The position numbers were made by a program, and so were the translations under genes. From contig NZ_NIXO01000049.1 in the NCBI RefSeq assembly GCF_002204795.1, positions 1-49,006 of the forward strand: DNA of 49,006 nucleotides, given 5' to 3'. Below, in pieces: positions 7,178-15,646 of the stretch. Numbering within the stretch: the stretch's first letter is position 1; each line of letters begins with the position of its first letter. Source of the stretch: Pseudomonas sp. K2I15. Its GTDB lineage: Bacteria; Pseudomonadota; Gammaproteobacteria; Pseudomonadales; Pseudomonadaceae. The notes below the pieces were generated by a model that had not been told where the DNA came from, did not search any database, and was given only the letters and a program-made list of their open reading frames with translations.

Positions 7178-7666
7178 TTAAGCCTGGGTAGCGTATTTCG
7201 CCAGACGGGTGTCGCCTTTCAGAACTGCCAGGGTGTTGTTGTGCACGTCATCAGCCGTTACATCAGCCTTGCTGAAGATTTGCTGGAAGTGCTCGTGAGT
7301 CACGGCGGCAAAGTGCTCGCGGTCTTCAGGAGCAACACCCAGTACCACGGCGTAGGTAGTCAGCGCTTCGCCGTTACCCTTGGCCATGTCTTCGGACAGC
7401 TCGTTCATCATGCCATTCATGGCAATCCAGGATTTGCCACCGTAGGTCAGTGCGCTGTTGGTGCTGCAACCGTTGGTGCCCGAGGTCATGCCGAAGGTGG
7501 CGTTACCCGAAGTACCGTTGGTGGTGGAAGCCAGGAAGTGAGCGGGAGTGCCGCGTTGGCCTTCGAACAACATGTTGCCCCAACCGCAGTTCGGGCCACC
7601 TGGCGATTCAGCCATTGCATTGAGGGAGACGACGGTGAAGAGAGTACCGAGAAGGATCCGTTTCAT
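7178..7666 (-). CDS. DUF3015-family secreted protein
   Basis: The 162-residue product has a 19-residue signal peptide (MKRILLGTLFTVVSLNAMA) and should be periplasmic or surface-exposed. The mature protein begins with a Gly/Ser/Thr-rich part that holds two cysteines (GPNCGWGN and GTNGCSTNS), likely a disulfide. A helical C-terminal half follows, with a HEHFQQIF segment. This is the DUF3015 family of gamma-proteobacteria, of unknown function. It has its own terminator. It is divergent from the Lon-like protease gene across a 268-bp gap in which I see no further gene. Confidence 0.85.
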   Translation of the reverse strand: MKRILLGTLFTVVSLNAMAESPGGPNCGWGNMLFEGQRGTPAHFLASTTNGTSGNATFGMTSGTNGCSTNSALTYGGKSWIAMNGMMNELSEDMAKGNGEALTTYAVVLGVAPEDREHFAAVTHEHFQQIFSKADVTADDVHNNTLAVLKGDTRLAKYATQA

Positions 7667-7934
7667 AGCTTTGTTCTCTTTGTGTGCAAACCAATGGACA
7701 AGGGTTCAGGTGCCTGACAGCACCCTAGGGGTCGGTTATTAGTCCAACCCGCAGCAGGTTGGAGTTTAGGCACGATCCAAGGGTTCCGTGACTTTTTGTG
7801 AAACAAGCCGGAAACACGCGGTTTTTTTACAGCCCCGAACCCGGGTCTATGCTTTCCCTAAGCCGTGCCTTGCCAGCCGGCCCAACCCGGCGCCAGAATG
7901 CCGTCATCTGCCCCGCCTGATGTAAGGAAGCCCG

Positions 7935-10373
7935 ATGCCTGATCCTGTTGCTGCCAGCTTGCGTCTAGCGCCCGAAGCGCTGACTCGTCCTTTTTCCGCT
8001 GAACAGTTCAGCTTCTCGACCACCAATGATTTGGAGCCCTTTCGCGGTGTGCTTGGCCAGGAACGTGCGGTCGAAGCCTTGCAGTTCGGTGTGGCCATGC
8101 CACGCCCCGGTTACAACGTATTTGTGATGGGCGAGCCCGGTACCGGGCGTTTTTCGTTCGTCAAACGCTACCTCAAGGCCGAAGGCAAACGCCTGCAGAC
8201 CCCGGCGGACTGGGTCTACGTCAATAATTTCGATGAGCCTCGCGAACCCCGCGCGCTGGAGCTGCCTGCGGGCGGTGCTGCCGCGTTCATCACTGACATC
8301 AACGGCCTGATCGACAACCTCGTCGCAACCTTCCCGGCCGTCTTTGAACACCCGACGTATCAGCAGCGCAAAAGCGCTATCGACCGTGCCTTCAACCAGC
8401 GCTACGACCGAGCCCTGGACGTGATCGAGCGCCTGGCCCTGGAAAAGGACGTGGCGCTGTACCGTGACAGCACCAACATCGCGTTTACCCCGATGCTCGA
8501 TGGCAAGGCCCTGGACGAGGCCGAGTTTTCGCAGTTGCCGGAAGCCGACCGCGAGCGTTTCCATACCGATATTTCCGAGCTGGAAGAACGCCTCAACGAA
8601 GAACTCGCCAGCCTGCCCCAGTGGAAGCGCGAGTCCAACAACCAGATGCGCCAGTTCAACGAAGAAACCATCACGTTGGCCTTGCAGCCACTGCTGGCGC
8701 CGTTGTCCGAGAAATATGCGGAGAACGCGGCAGTCTGCGGCTACCTGCAGGCGATGCAGGTCTACCTGCTGAAAACCGTGGTCGAGCAGTTGGTGGACGA
8801 CGCAAAAACCGACGCCCAGGCCCGCAAGTTGCTGGAAGAGCAGTACTGCCCGAGCCTGGTGGTGGGCCATCCGGTCAACGGTGGCGCGCCGGTGGTGTTC
8901 GAGCCGCATCCGACCTACGACAACCTGTTCGGCCGTATTGAATACAGCACCGACCAAGGCGCGCTCTACACCACGTATCGCCAATTGCGACCGGGTGCAC
9001 TGCACCGTGCCAATGGCGGTTTCCTGATCCTTGAAGCCGAGAAAATGCTCAGCGAGCCGTTTGTGTGGGACGCCCTCAAGCGTGCCTTGCAATCGCGCAA
9101 GCTGAAGATGGAATCCCCGTTGGGCGAACTGGGCCGCCTGGCCACCGTGACCCTCAACCCGCAAGTAATTCCGTTGCAGCTCAAGGTCATCATCATTGGT
9201 TCCCGTCAGCTGTACTACGCGTTGCAGGACGCGGATCCGGACTTCCAGGAGATGTTCCGGGTGCTGGTGGATTTTGACGAAGACATCCCGATGGTGGATG
9301 AAAGCCTGGAGCAGTTCGCCCAGTTGCTGAAAACCCGTACCTCGGAAGAAGGCATGGCGCCGTTGACCTCGGACGCGGTAGCGCGGCTGGCGACCTACAG
9401 CGCGCGGCTGGCGGAGAACCAGGGGCGCCTGTCGGCGCGTATCGGTGATTTGTTCCAGCTGGTCAGCGAGGCGGATTTCATTCGGCACCTGGCGGGTGAT
9501 GAGCGCACGGATTCCGGGCATATCGAACGTGCGCTAAAGGCCAAGGCCACGCGCACCGGGCGGGTGTCGGCGCGAATTCTCGATGACATGCTCGCCGGGG
9601 TGATCCTGATCGACACGGCCGGTGCGGCCGTGGGCAAGTGCAACGGGCTGACGGTGCTGGAGGTCGGTGATTCGGCGTTCGGTGTGCCGGCGCGTATTTC
9701 TGCCTCGGTGTACCCGGGCGGCAGTGGCATTGTGGATATCGAGCGTGAAGTTAACCTCGGCCAGCCGATCCACTCCAAGGGCGTGATGATCCTCACCGGT
9801 TACCTGGGCAGCCGTTATGCCCAGGAATTCCCGCTGGCGATCTCGGCGAGTATCGCCCTGGAGCAGTCCTACGGTTATGTCGACGGCGATAGCGCGTCCC
9901 TGGGCGAGGCGTGCACCTTGATCTCGGCCCTGTCGAAGACGCCGCTCAAGCAGTGCTTTGCGATCACCGGCTCCATCAACCAGTTTGGTGAAGTGCAGGC
10001 GGTGGGCGGGGTCAACGAGAAGATCGAAGGCTTCTTCCGCCTCTGTGAAGCCCGCGGGCTGACCGGCGAGCAGGGGGCGATCATTCCCCAGGCCAACGTC
10101 GCGACGCTGATGCTTGATGAGAAGGTGTTGCAGGCCGTTCGGCAGGGGCAGTTCCATGTCTACGCCGTGCGTCAGGCCGACGAGGCCTTGAGCCTGCTGG
10201 TGGGTGAGCCTGCCGGCTCGCCGGACGAGGAGGGGCAATTCCCAGAAGGCAGCGTCAATGCACGGGTGGTGGAGCGTCTGCGGGCGATTGCCGAGATGAT
10301 CAGTGAAGATGACCTGAAGGAAGTCGAGAAGGAGCTGGCGCAGGAGGCGTTGGCTGAGGCCAAACCCGTGTGA
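7935..10373 (+). CDS. Lon-like ATP-dependent protease
   Basis: The 812-residue product combines an AAA+ module with a C-terminal Lon-type Ser/Lys protease domain. The P-loop reads GEPGTGR (residues 66-72), with Arg in place of the usual Lys. A long helical insertion covers about 130-300. The protease domain has Ser653 in DGDSASLGEA and Lys696 in GGVNEKIEGF. Their 43-residue spacing equals that of E. coli Lon (S679/K722). The ATPase part differs from LonA, and no LonA substrate domain is present. From memory, the P. aeruginosa counterpart is PA4576. The ATG follows TAAGGAAG. A terminator follows the stop codon. Confidence 0.9.
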   Translation: MPDPVAASLRLAPEALTRPFSAEQFSFSTTNDLEPFRGVLGQERAVEALQFGVAMPRPGYNVFVMGEPGTGRFSFVKRYLKAEGKRLQTPADWVYVNNFDEPREPRALELPAGGAAAFITDINGLIDNLVATFPAVFEHPTYQQRKSAIDRAFNQRYDRALDVIERLALEKDVALYRDSTNIAFTPMLDGKALDEAEFSQLPEADRERFHTDISELEERLNEELASLPQWKRESNNQMRQFNEETITLALQPLLAPLSEKYAENAAVCGYLQAMQVYLLKTVVEQLVDDAKTDAQARKLLEEQYCPSLVVGHPVNGGAPVVFEPHPTYDNLFGRIEYSTDQGALYTTYRQLRPGALHRANGGFLILEAEKMLSEPFVWDALKRALQSRKLKMESPLGELGRLATVTLNPQVIPLQLKVIIIGSRQLYYALQDADPDFQEMFRVLVDFDEDIPMVDESLEQFAQLLKTRTSEEGMAPLTSDAVARLATYSARLAENQGRLSARIGDLFQLVSEADFIRHLAGDERTDSGHIERALKAKATRTGRVSARILDDMLAGVILIDTAGAAVGKCNGLTVLEVGDSAFGVPARISASVYPGGSGIVDIEREVNLGQPIHSKGVMILTGYLGSRYAQEFPLAISASIALEQSYGYVDGDSASLGEACTLISALSKTPLKQCFAITGSINQFGEVQAVGGVNEKIEGFFRLCEARGLTGEQGAIIPQANVATLMLDEKVLQAVRQGQFHVYAVRQADEALSLLVGEPAGSPDEEGQFPEGSVNARVVERLRAIAEMISEDDLKEVEKELAQEALAEAKPV

Positions 10374-10377
10374 TCAG

Positions 10378-10417
10378 TGCCGAAGGGGCCGGTTTCAGGC
10401 CCCTTCGGCATATTTTT
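10378..10417 (+). terminator. Terminator of the Lon-like protease gene
   Basis: A perfect 13-bp stem (10378-10390 with 10398-10410, loop GGTTTCA) is followed by TATTTTT. It begins two bases after the TGA stop. The following 10418-10572 holds no gene that I recognise. Confidence 0.9.
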
Positions 10418-10572
10418 GACGCCGCCGTGACGGCAGTTGTCCGTTGGTCCCCCCGCCTTGGTTTGTAGCGGGTTTCTTCTATTCTCACCTCTAGGGATAT
10501 CCACAGGAGTCGCTGGATAGAAACAGTCTTGCCTTGCGAGGCTGAATACCGGATCTACCGAGGGTCGCCGCC

Positions 10573-10902
10573 ATGTCGCGCAACCTCTGCCTCACCCGCC
10601 AGTGCCTGGGCCTGGTCACCCGTATCGAATGTTCCATTCGCCCTCTCGCGGGGGATACCGGGATGTGGACCTTGTTGTTTGCCGCCGGAATGACCGGCGA
10701 ACAGCCTTCCACCATCAAGTCCCAAGGCCCGTTTCACGGACCTTTCGTGGCACAAACCATCCTCGATTCGATCGTCGAAAGCCTGACCCTGCACGGGTAC
10801 GAACTGGCTGACGACCCGCAGATCTGGTGCCTGCACCTGCAAGCGCACTTGCGACAGCTCAATGGCGGGCGGCCGCAAGTGGTAGGGGACATGCACCGAT
10901 AG
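10573..10902 (+). CDS. PA4575-family conserved protein
   Basis: The 109-residue product has no signal peptide or membrane segment. It matches, from memory, the Pseudomonas family named after PA4575, which also lies next to the Lon-like protease gene in P. aeruginosa. Recognisable parts are LTRQCLGLVTRIECSIRPLA at the start and a helical GPFVAQTILDSIVESLTLHG in the middle. The function is unknown. The ATG follows GAGGG at 10560-10564. It converges with the large lipoprotein gene, one base apart. Confidence 0.72.
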   Translation: MSRNLCLTRQCLGLVTRIECSIRPLAGDTGMWTLLFAAGMTGEQPSTIKSQGPFHGPFVAQTILDSIVESLTLHGYELADDPQIWCLHLQAHLRQLNGGRPQVVGDMHR

Positions 10903-10903
10903 G

Positions 10904-12733
10904 TTATTTCTGCGGGGCGGCCTCGGGCTTGTCCAGCTTCACTTCAAATCCATACTGCACCGTTTTCAGCCCGGTGCGCTGGTAGGTCTCCAGCGTGGTC
11001 GGCTGGCCGTAGAAGTAATGCACGTCGAACAACGCCGTGCCGTACTCCTCAGCGCGGTGGCTGACGCCGAGAATTTCCTTCAAGTAGTTGCCACTGGCGT
11101 CCTTGGCATAGAACCGCCAGCTGTCAGCGGGGAACAGATTCTGGTCGACAATCAGCGCGTTGTCTTTCAGCTCCAGGCCTTTGGGCAGTTGCCCGGCAAT
11201 GACGCTGCCTTTTTCGATGGTGGCCAGGAACAGCGGCATTGACCCCACGGCAAACCCAGGGTTTTCGGGGAACAGGTTCAGGTCATAGGTAATGGTGCCG
11301 CGCCCCGGGTCGACCTCGTAGGCTTCGGCGGGTAGTTCGATCGGCTCGCCGAGCTTGCCTTCTTCGTTGGCGGTGAGGAAGGTCACGGGGGCATCACCGC
11401 CGCCGCGGTCGTCGCCCAGCAGGTCGTCGTTGAAGGTGTAGGGGTGATCAAACTCGACGTGCGCCGCGCTGGCGTCATCCACCGACTGGTTGATGGTGAC
11501 GCTTTTCTTCAGATGGTCTTCGGACAGGGTGGCGTCCTTGAGCCAGTCCGAAGCCTGGTCGTCATACACGGTGACGGGCATCGGCAAGGGCTGCACGGTT
11601 TTTTCCAGGCTGTTCTTGTCGAAGCGCCGTACGGGCAGGTCCAGGTCTTTGCGGGTCACGGTGGCTTGGGAAAAGTCTAGGACACTGACTTGCAGGTTGT
11701 CGATCAGGCCATTGAAGTACACCTTGGTGTAGTGGCTGCCTTGCTTTTGTTCGAAGGCTTTCTGCTCGTCTTCCAGTTGCTTCTCGAAGGCGTCGGACCA
11801 GGCCTTCTGCTTTTGCATCTGGGCGAGTTGCTTCTCGTAGAACGCCAGTTGTGCAGCGTTTTCGTTGATCGAGCCCGAACGCGAGAGAAATTGCCCGGTG
11901 GTATCGCGAGCCTGTACCAGCAGCGGGTTAGGCGATTCGTCCGCGACTTCCGGCGCCAGCGGGGCGCTGTTGGTCAGTTCGATCTCGGCGTAGTTCTTTT
12001 CCAGGGTCAGCAGGGTGACGGTGACGTTTTCTTCGGTGCGTTTGTGGCCCACGTCCTTTTTCGACAAATCGAAGGTGAAGACTTTGCGCGGGGCGATCAC
12101 TTCTACCTTGCCCTTGAGGGTGACGGGCTGCGGCTGGCTCTTGTTTTCTGTCTCGATGCCTTCGACGAACGGGTAGGTGACCGTCAGGTCATCGGGGTTG
12201 GTCAGGTTGGAACTGGTGGGGCTCAACTGGATGCCCGGGTCGGTTTCCGACCATTCCGGCTGGAAGGGGATGACCTTGTTGTTGCTCAGGGTTACCGACT
12301 GCCATTCCAGGCCGTGGGGGAAGGGGAATTGGTCGGGCATGTTGAAGTTGAACGGGAAGATCGGCTGCAGGTCCGTCAGGTAGTCCGAATGGGACGCCTT
12401 GCGCAGCACAAACAGGCCATTGATGTAGGTGTCAACCAGGGCCTGGGGCGTAGGGTAATGCTTGAGCAGCGCCAGGGCGTCTTCGCTGTACTCGGCCTCG
12501 ATGGGCTTGGTGGCGAGCTTGGCCCGTGCCCGTTCCAGCAACAGCAGCGAGCCACCGAGCTCGGACACGGCGTCCTTGAGCTTGGAGTCCTGGATGGCAT
12601 CCAGGGACTGTTCGAACTTGGCGGTTTTCTCTTCGAGGCTGGCTTGCTTGTGTTCATCGCTGGGTGAACAACCGCTGCCCATCAGCAACGCCGCGCACAG
12701 GCCAATGCTGGCCAAAGGGGATCGCACATCCAT
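10904..12733 (-). CDS. Large lipoprotein of unknown function
   Basis: With the start at 12733 the product has 609 residues. Its signal peptide ends in LLMGSGC, so it is probably lipidated. This start has AGGA 11 bases upstream, whereas the longer frame to 12883 would bury the signal in a 50-residue extension. A helical region (about 60-110) follows the Cys. The middle and end look beta-rich, with a coiled-coil segment containing FYEKQLAQMQKQKAW. I do not recognise the family. Other possible starts are ATGs at 12760 and 12757. It is divergent from the YqhA-family gene. Confidence 0.7.
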   Translation of the reverse strand: MDVRSPLASIGLCAALLMGSGCSPSDEHKQASLEEKTAKFEQSLDAIQDSKLKDAVSELGGSLLLLERARAKLATKPIEAEYSEDALALLKHYPTPQALVDTYINGLFVLRKASHSDYLTDLQPIFPFNFNMPDQFPFPHGLEWQSVTLSNNKVIPFQPEWSETDPGIQLSPTSSNLTNPDDLTVTYPFVEGIETENKSQPQPVTLKGKVEVIAPRKVFTFDLSKKDVGHKRTEENVTVTLLTLEKNYAEIELTNSAPLAPEVADESPNPLLVQARDTTGQFLSRSGSINENAAQLAFYEKQLAQMQKQKAWSDAFEKQLEDEQKAFEQKQGSHYTKVYFNGLIDNLQVSVLDFSQATVTRKDLDLPVRRFDKNSLEKTVQPLPMPVTVYDDQASDWLKDATLSEDHLKKSVTINQSVDDASAAHVEFDHPYTFNDDLLGDDRGGGDAPVTFLTANEEGKLGEPIELPAEAYEVDPGRGTITYDLNLFPENPGFAVGSMPLFLATIEKGSVIAGQLPKGLELKDNALIVDQNLFPADSWRFYAKDASGNYLKEILGVSHRAEEYGTALFDVHYFYGQPTTLETYQRTGLKTVQYGFEVKLDKPEAAPQK

Positions 12734-12855
12734 TATCTGAGTTTTCCTGTCCGACATCATCGAGCCGAGTTGATAGCTCGACACTAGCAGAAAAAATCTT
12801 TTACAGATGCCGTACAGATCAGTTTTCTCGACGGTTTCTGGGGGTTGGGTGCGGC

Positions 12856-12864
12856 TGGTATACT
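12856..12864 (+). promoter_or_regulatory. Extended -10 promoter for the YqhA-family gene
   Basis: TGGTATACT (12856-12864) matches the extended -10 form TGnTATAAT at all but one base. No good -35 is present 17 bases upstream, as is usual for such promoters. The start codon lies 35 bases downstream. Confidence 0.45.
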
Positions 12865-12898
12865 CGGCTCCATTTTTAGCCAAGCTGTGTGAGATTCA

Positions 12899-13387
12899 AT
12901 GGAACGCTTTATCGAAAATGCAATGTATGCCTCACGCTGGCTGTTGGCGCCGATCTATTTCGGGTTGTCCCTGGGGCTGCTGGCGCTGGGGCTGAAATTC
13001 TTCCAGGAAGTGTTCCATGTGATTCCCATCGTCTTCACGATGACCGAGTCGGATGTGATCCTGGTGCTGCTGTCCTTGATCGACATGGCCCTGGTGGGTG
13101 GCTTGCTGGTGATGGTGATGATCAGCGGCTACGAGAACTTCGTCTCCCAGCTCGACATCGACGAAAGCAAAGAGAAGCTCAACTGGCTGGGGACCATGGA
13201 TTCCTCGTCGCTGAAGATGAAGGTCGCGGCGTCTATCGTGGCGATTTCGTCGATCCATTTGCTGCGGGTCTTCATGGACGCCAAGAACGTCGACCCCGAG
13301 CACCTGAAGTGGTACGTGATCATTCACATGACCTTCGTGGTGTCGGCGTTTGCCATGGGCTACCTGGACAAAGTCACCAAGCACTAA
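12899..13387 (+). CDS. UPF0114 (YqhA-family) inner-membrane protein
   Basis: The 162-residue product matches the TIGR00645/UPF0114 family, whose E. coli member is YqhA. Three or four hydrophobic segments are visible: around residues 13-33, 48-75, 105-122 and 138-152. The stretch between the second and third (SGYENFVSQLDIDESKEKLN) is charged and should lie in the cytoplasm. The biochemical role of the family is not settled. In P. aeruginosa the same gene sits at this place (PA4574, from memory). Confidence 0.88.
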   Translation: MERFIENAMYASRWLLAPIYFGLSLGLLALGLKFFQEVFHVIPIVFTMTESDVILVLLSLIDMALVGGLLVMVMISGYENFVSQLDIDESKEKLNWLGTMDSSSLKMKVAASIVAISSIHLLRVFMDAKNVDPEHLKWYVIIHMTFVVSAFAMGYLDKVTKH

Positions 13388-13465
13388 TGGACGAGTGGCC
13401 GGTATTCGCCTTGTGGTTCGAGGCGTTCCGGCCTATTTCTATAGCTCTGTCCTGGAGGTGCCGCC

Positions 13466-13777
13466 ATGAACCTGCAAGAGCTGTATGCCTACGCCACGGT
13501 GGGGCGCATTGACCAATTGAGCCTGATCTCCCTCGAAGGTGGCATCTACGTGCTGGAAGCCCGCATGCAGGGCAAGGCCTACCCGTTGGGTGATGACCAG
13601 GGCAAAACCCTGCACCTGCGCTCGGTGGAGCACGCGCGCCAACTGCTGCACAAGCACGCCATGCCGAAAATGCCGTTTGAGCTGGTGCACACCTCGGTGC
13701 ACGACGAAATGTGCGGCATGCCGCCCAGTGCCGAGGAAAGCCTGCGCTTGCCGATCGCGATCCACTCTGCCTGGTAA
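13466..13777 (+). CDS. DUF6482-family protein
   Basis: The 103-residue cytoplasmic product resembles the DUF6482 family of Pseudomonas. It starts MNLQELYAYATVGRIDQLSL and contains LEARMQGKAYPLGDDQGKTL, probably an antiparallel sheet, then a helix HARQLLHKHAM and a short acidic stretch. No catalytic motif is apparent. A GGAGG ribosome binding site (13454-13458) lies seven bases before the ATG. It sits between the YqhA-family gene and fklB, as in P. aeruginosa. Confidence 0.72.
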   Translation: MNLQELYAYATVGRIDQLSLISLEGGIYVLEARMQGKAYPLGDDQGKTLHLRSVEHARQLLHKHAMPKMPFELVHTSVHDEMCGMPPSAEESLRLPIAIHSAW

Positions 13778-13891
13778 GGGCGGGGGCTCATCATCGGTCG
13801 TTCTTGTGTGCTAGTCTGCTCGCCCTTTTAGTTCTGGGCGGTTCGGGAAATGTTGCAGTTTTCCGGCGCTGTCCTACAGCGGAGCAGTTCC

Positions 13892-14509
13892 ATGTCCGAA
13901 GTTAACTTGTCCACCGACGAAACCCGCGTGAGCTACGGCATTGGCCGTCAGTTGGGCGACCAACTGCGCGACAACCCGCCACCGGGCGTGAGCCTGGACG
14001 CGATCCTGGCTGGCCTGACCGACGCTTTTGCCGGCAAGCCTAGCCGCGTGGACCAAGAGCAAATGGCCGCCAGCTTCAAGGTCATCCGCGAAATCATGCA
14101 AGCCGAAGCCGCTGCAAAGGCTGAAGCTGCTGCTGGTGAAGGCCTGGCTTTCCTGGCTGAAAACGCCAAGCGTGACGGCATCACCACCCTGGCTTCCGGC
14201 CTGCAATTTGAAGTGCTGACTGCAGGTGATGGCGCCAAGCCTGGCCGTGAAGACCAGGTTCGCACTCACTACCACGGCACTCTGATCGACGGCACTGTGT
14301 TCGACAGCTCCTACGAGCGCGGCCAGCCTGCAGAATTCCCGGTTGGCGGCGTGATCGCCGGCTGGACCGAAGCCCTGCAACTGATGAATGCCGGCAGCAA
14401 ATGGCGTCTGTACGTGCCGAGCGAACTGGCTTACGGCGCTCAAGGCGTTGGCAGCATCCCGCCGCACAGCGTTCTGGTATTCGACGTCGAGCTGCTCGAC
14501 GTTCTGTAA
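13892..14509 (+). CDS. fklB: FKBP-type peptidyl-prolyl isomerase FklB
   Basis: The 205-residue enzyme isomerises X-Pro bonds. An N-terminal helical dimerisation domain (about 1-90) resembles those of FKBP22 and Mip. It is joined by an Ala-rich helix (EAAAKAEAAAGEG) to a C-terminal FKBP domain, with VRTHYHGTLIDGTVFDSSY and GAGSIPPHSVLVFDVELL-like ends. No signal peptide is seen when translation starts at ATG 13892, which has GGAG at -9. A longer in-frame start at 13850 lacks such a site. A REPIN follows the gene. Confidence 0.93.
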   Translation: MSEVNLSTDETRVSYGIGRQLGDQLRDNPPPGVSLDAILAGLTDAFAGKPSRVDQEQMAASFKVIREIMQAEAAAKAEAAAGEGLAFLAENAKRDGITTLASGLQFEVLTAGDGAKPGREDQVRTHYHGTLIDGTVFDSSYERGQPAEFPVGGVIAGWTEALQLMNAGSKWRLYVPSELAYGAQGVGSIPPHSVLVFDVELLDVL

Positions 14510-14534
14510 GACCGCTGACTGTTGTTCTTGCTTT

Positions 14535-14623
14535 ATGTGGGAGCCGGGCTTGCCCGCGATGCAGACGACTCGGTCTGACGTGTTACCGAGGCGATGCTAT
14601 CGCAGGCAAGCCCGCTCCCACAT
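14535..14623. repeat. REPIN, type TGTGGGAGC..GGGCTTGC
   Basis: Near-perfect inverted arms (14535-14560 and 14599-14623) with cores GGGCTTGCCCGCG and CAGGCAAGCCCG flank a loop of about 40 bases. It lies between fklB and the convergent small Fur-linked gene. Confidence 0.82.
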
Positions 14624-14655
14624 GAAGCTGGTGCGACCTGATTTTGCGCGGTTGC

Positions 14656-14913
14656 TCATGGATGAAACTTGCCATTGAGATCCGTCACCGGGCGCAACGC
14701 CCGGGCATAGCAGAACAGAAACAGGTTTCTCACCACCTCCTTCAACACCGAAGGTTCACTGGAACTCAGGCCATTGACGTCCAGGTCGCCCTGATCCTGC
14801 AGTTCACTTAACGCTTCTTCTTCCAGCACCGCGCAGACTTCCCCGGTTTCCCGGTGGAGGATCCGCAGGTATGGGTGTGGACGGTCCAGCCAGGCATCGA
14901 TCAAATAAGTCAT
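14656..14913 (-). CDS. Small Fur-linked protein (PA4570-like)
   Basis: The 85-residue product starts MTYLIDAWLDRPHPYLRILH and is otherwise helical and acidic, with LEEEALSELQDQGDLD. It has no signal peptide. I know the family only as the PA4570-type hypothetical that sits beside ispB in P. aeruginosa and, as I recall, responds to iron. ATG 14913 has AAGGAG nine bases upstream and is preferred over the longer frame from 14940. A strong Fur-box-like palindrome lies 25-45 bases before the start, so iron repression is likely. The biochemical function is unknown. Confidence 0.75.
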   Translation of the reverse strand: MTYLIDAWLDRPHPYLRILHRETGEVCAVLEEEALSELQDQGDLDVNGLSSSEPSVLKEVVRNLFLFCYARALRPVTDLNGKFHP

Positions 14914-14938
14914 GGGTTGCGTCTCCTTGATGGGTTTC

Positions 14939-14958
14939 AATGAGAATAATTCTTATTC
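14939..14958 (-). promoter_or_regulatory. Fur box
   Basis: AATGAGAATAATTCTTATT (14939-14957) fits the 19-bp Fur consensus of three GATAAT-like hexamers and contains the near-palindrome GAATAATTCTTATTC. It lies directly upstream of the small gene on the minus strand. Confidence 0.72.
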
Positions 14959-15118
14959 AAGGAATAGCAAGTGCCTATTGGCGATTTCCGGATTTTTCTG
15001 TGTGGATATTGTTTTTGATCAAAAGGCCTGGCCTTTTGCCGCCAGTGCGGAAGTGCGGAAGTGACGCGGGGAGGGTGAAGCGCCATCCCGTGCAGGGCAC
15101 GAGATGGAAGCAGCAGAT

Positions 15119-15460
15119 TCAGACCTTGCGCACGAACTCGGACTTGAGCTTCATCGGGCCGATACCGTCGATCTTGCAGTCGATATCGTGGTCGCCGTCG
15201 CACAGGCGGATATTCTTGACCTTGGTGCCGACCTTGACCACCAGGGACGTGCCCTTGACCTTGAGGTCCTTGATCACAGTGATGGTGTCGCCGTCCTGCA
15301 GGACGTTACCCACAGAGTCTTTCTTCACGGATTCATCGCTGGCAGCCTCGGCTTCGCCACCGACGGCCCATTCATGGGCGCATTCCGGGCAAATCAGCTG
15401 GGCGCCGTCTTCGTAGGTGTATTCGGAATTGCATTTCGGGCAGGGTGGCAACGTGCTCAC
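15119..15460 (-). CDS. yjdM: Zinc-ribbon protein YjdM (PhnA family)
   Basis: The 113-residue product has an N-terminal zinc ribbon, CPKCNSEY...CPECAHEW (Cys 7, 10, 25 and 28). A C-terminal PhnA/YjdM domain follows, with VLQDGDTITVIKDLKVKG and a C-terminal KLKSEFVRKV. The family was once linked to phosphonoacetate hydrolysis, but its real role is not known. It lies alone between the Fur-linked gene and a REPIN. Upstream, ATTTGTAGG-type repeats begin within 80 bases, so its promoter must be close to the start. Confidence 0.88.
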   Translation of the reverse strand: MSTLPPCPKCNSEYTYEDGAQLICPECAHEWAVGGEAEAASDESVKKDSVGNVLQDGDTITVIKDLKVKGTSLVVKVGTKVKNIRLCDGDHDIDCKIDGIGPMKLKSEFVRKV

Positions 15461-15537
15461 TAAAGCTCCTTTAGTTTCAGGATGGCTAAAAAGCGCACAT
15501 TGTATAGGGTTTTAGCGTGGGGAGGGGAGCGCCGTCC

Positions 15538-15639
15538 CTGTAGGAGCGAGCTTGCTCGCGAAGAACTCAATGACACCGCGTTTATTCAGGATGTACGCAT
15601 TATCGTTAACGTTCTTCGCGAGCAAGCTCGCTCCTACAG
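15538..15639. repeat. REPIN, type TGTAGGAGCGAGCTTGC
   Basis: Perfect 29-base inverted arms (15538-15566 and 15611-15639) with core GAGCTTGCTCGCGAAG flank a 44-base loop. It lies between ispB and yjdM, and its right arm ends seven bases before the ispB stop codon. Confidence 0.9.
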
Positions 15640-15646
15640 ATGTTCA

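Noticed and set aside
7965..9521. A 518-residue open frame antisense to the Lon-like protease
   Set aside because: The sense gene has intact ATPase and protease motifs. The antisense product has the His/Gln/Arg-rich look of a shadow frame.
12734..12883. N-terminal extension of the large lipoprotein
   Set aside because: It would place about 50 residues before the signal peptide and stop lipidation. The ATG at 12733 directly starts the signal sequence.
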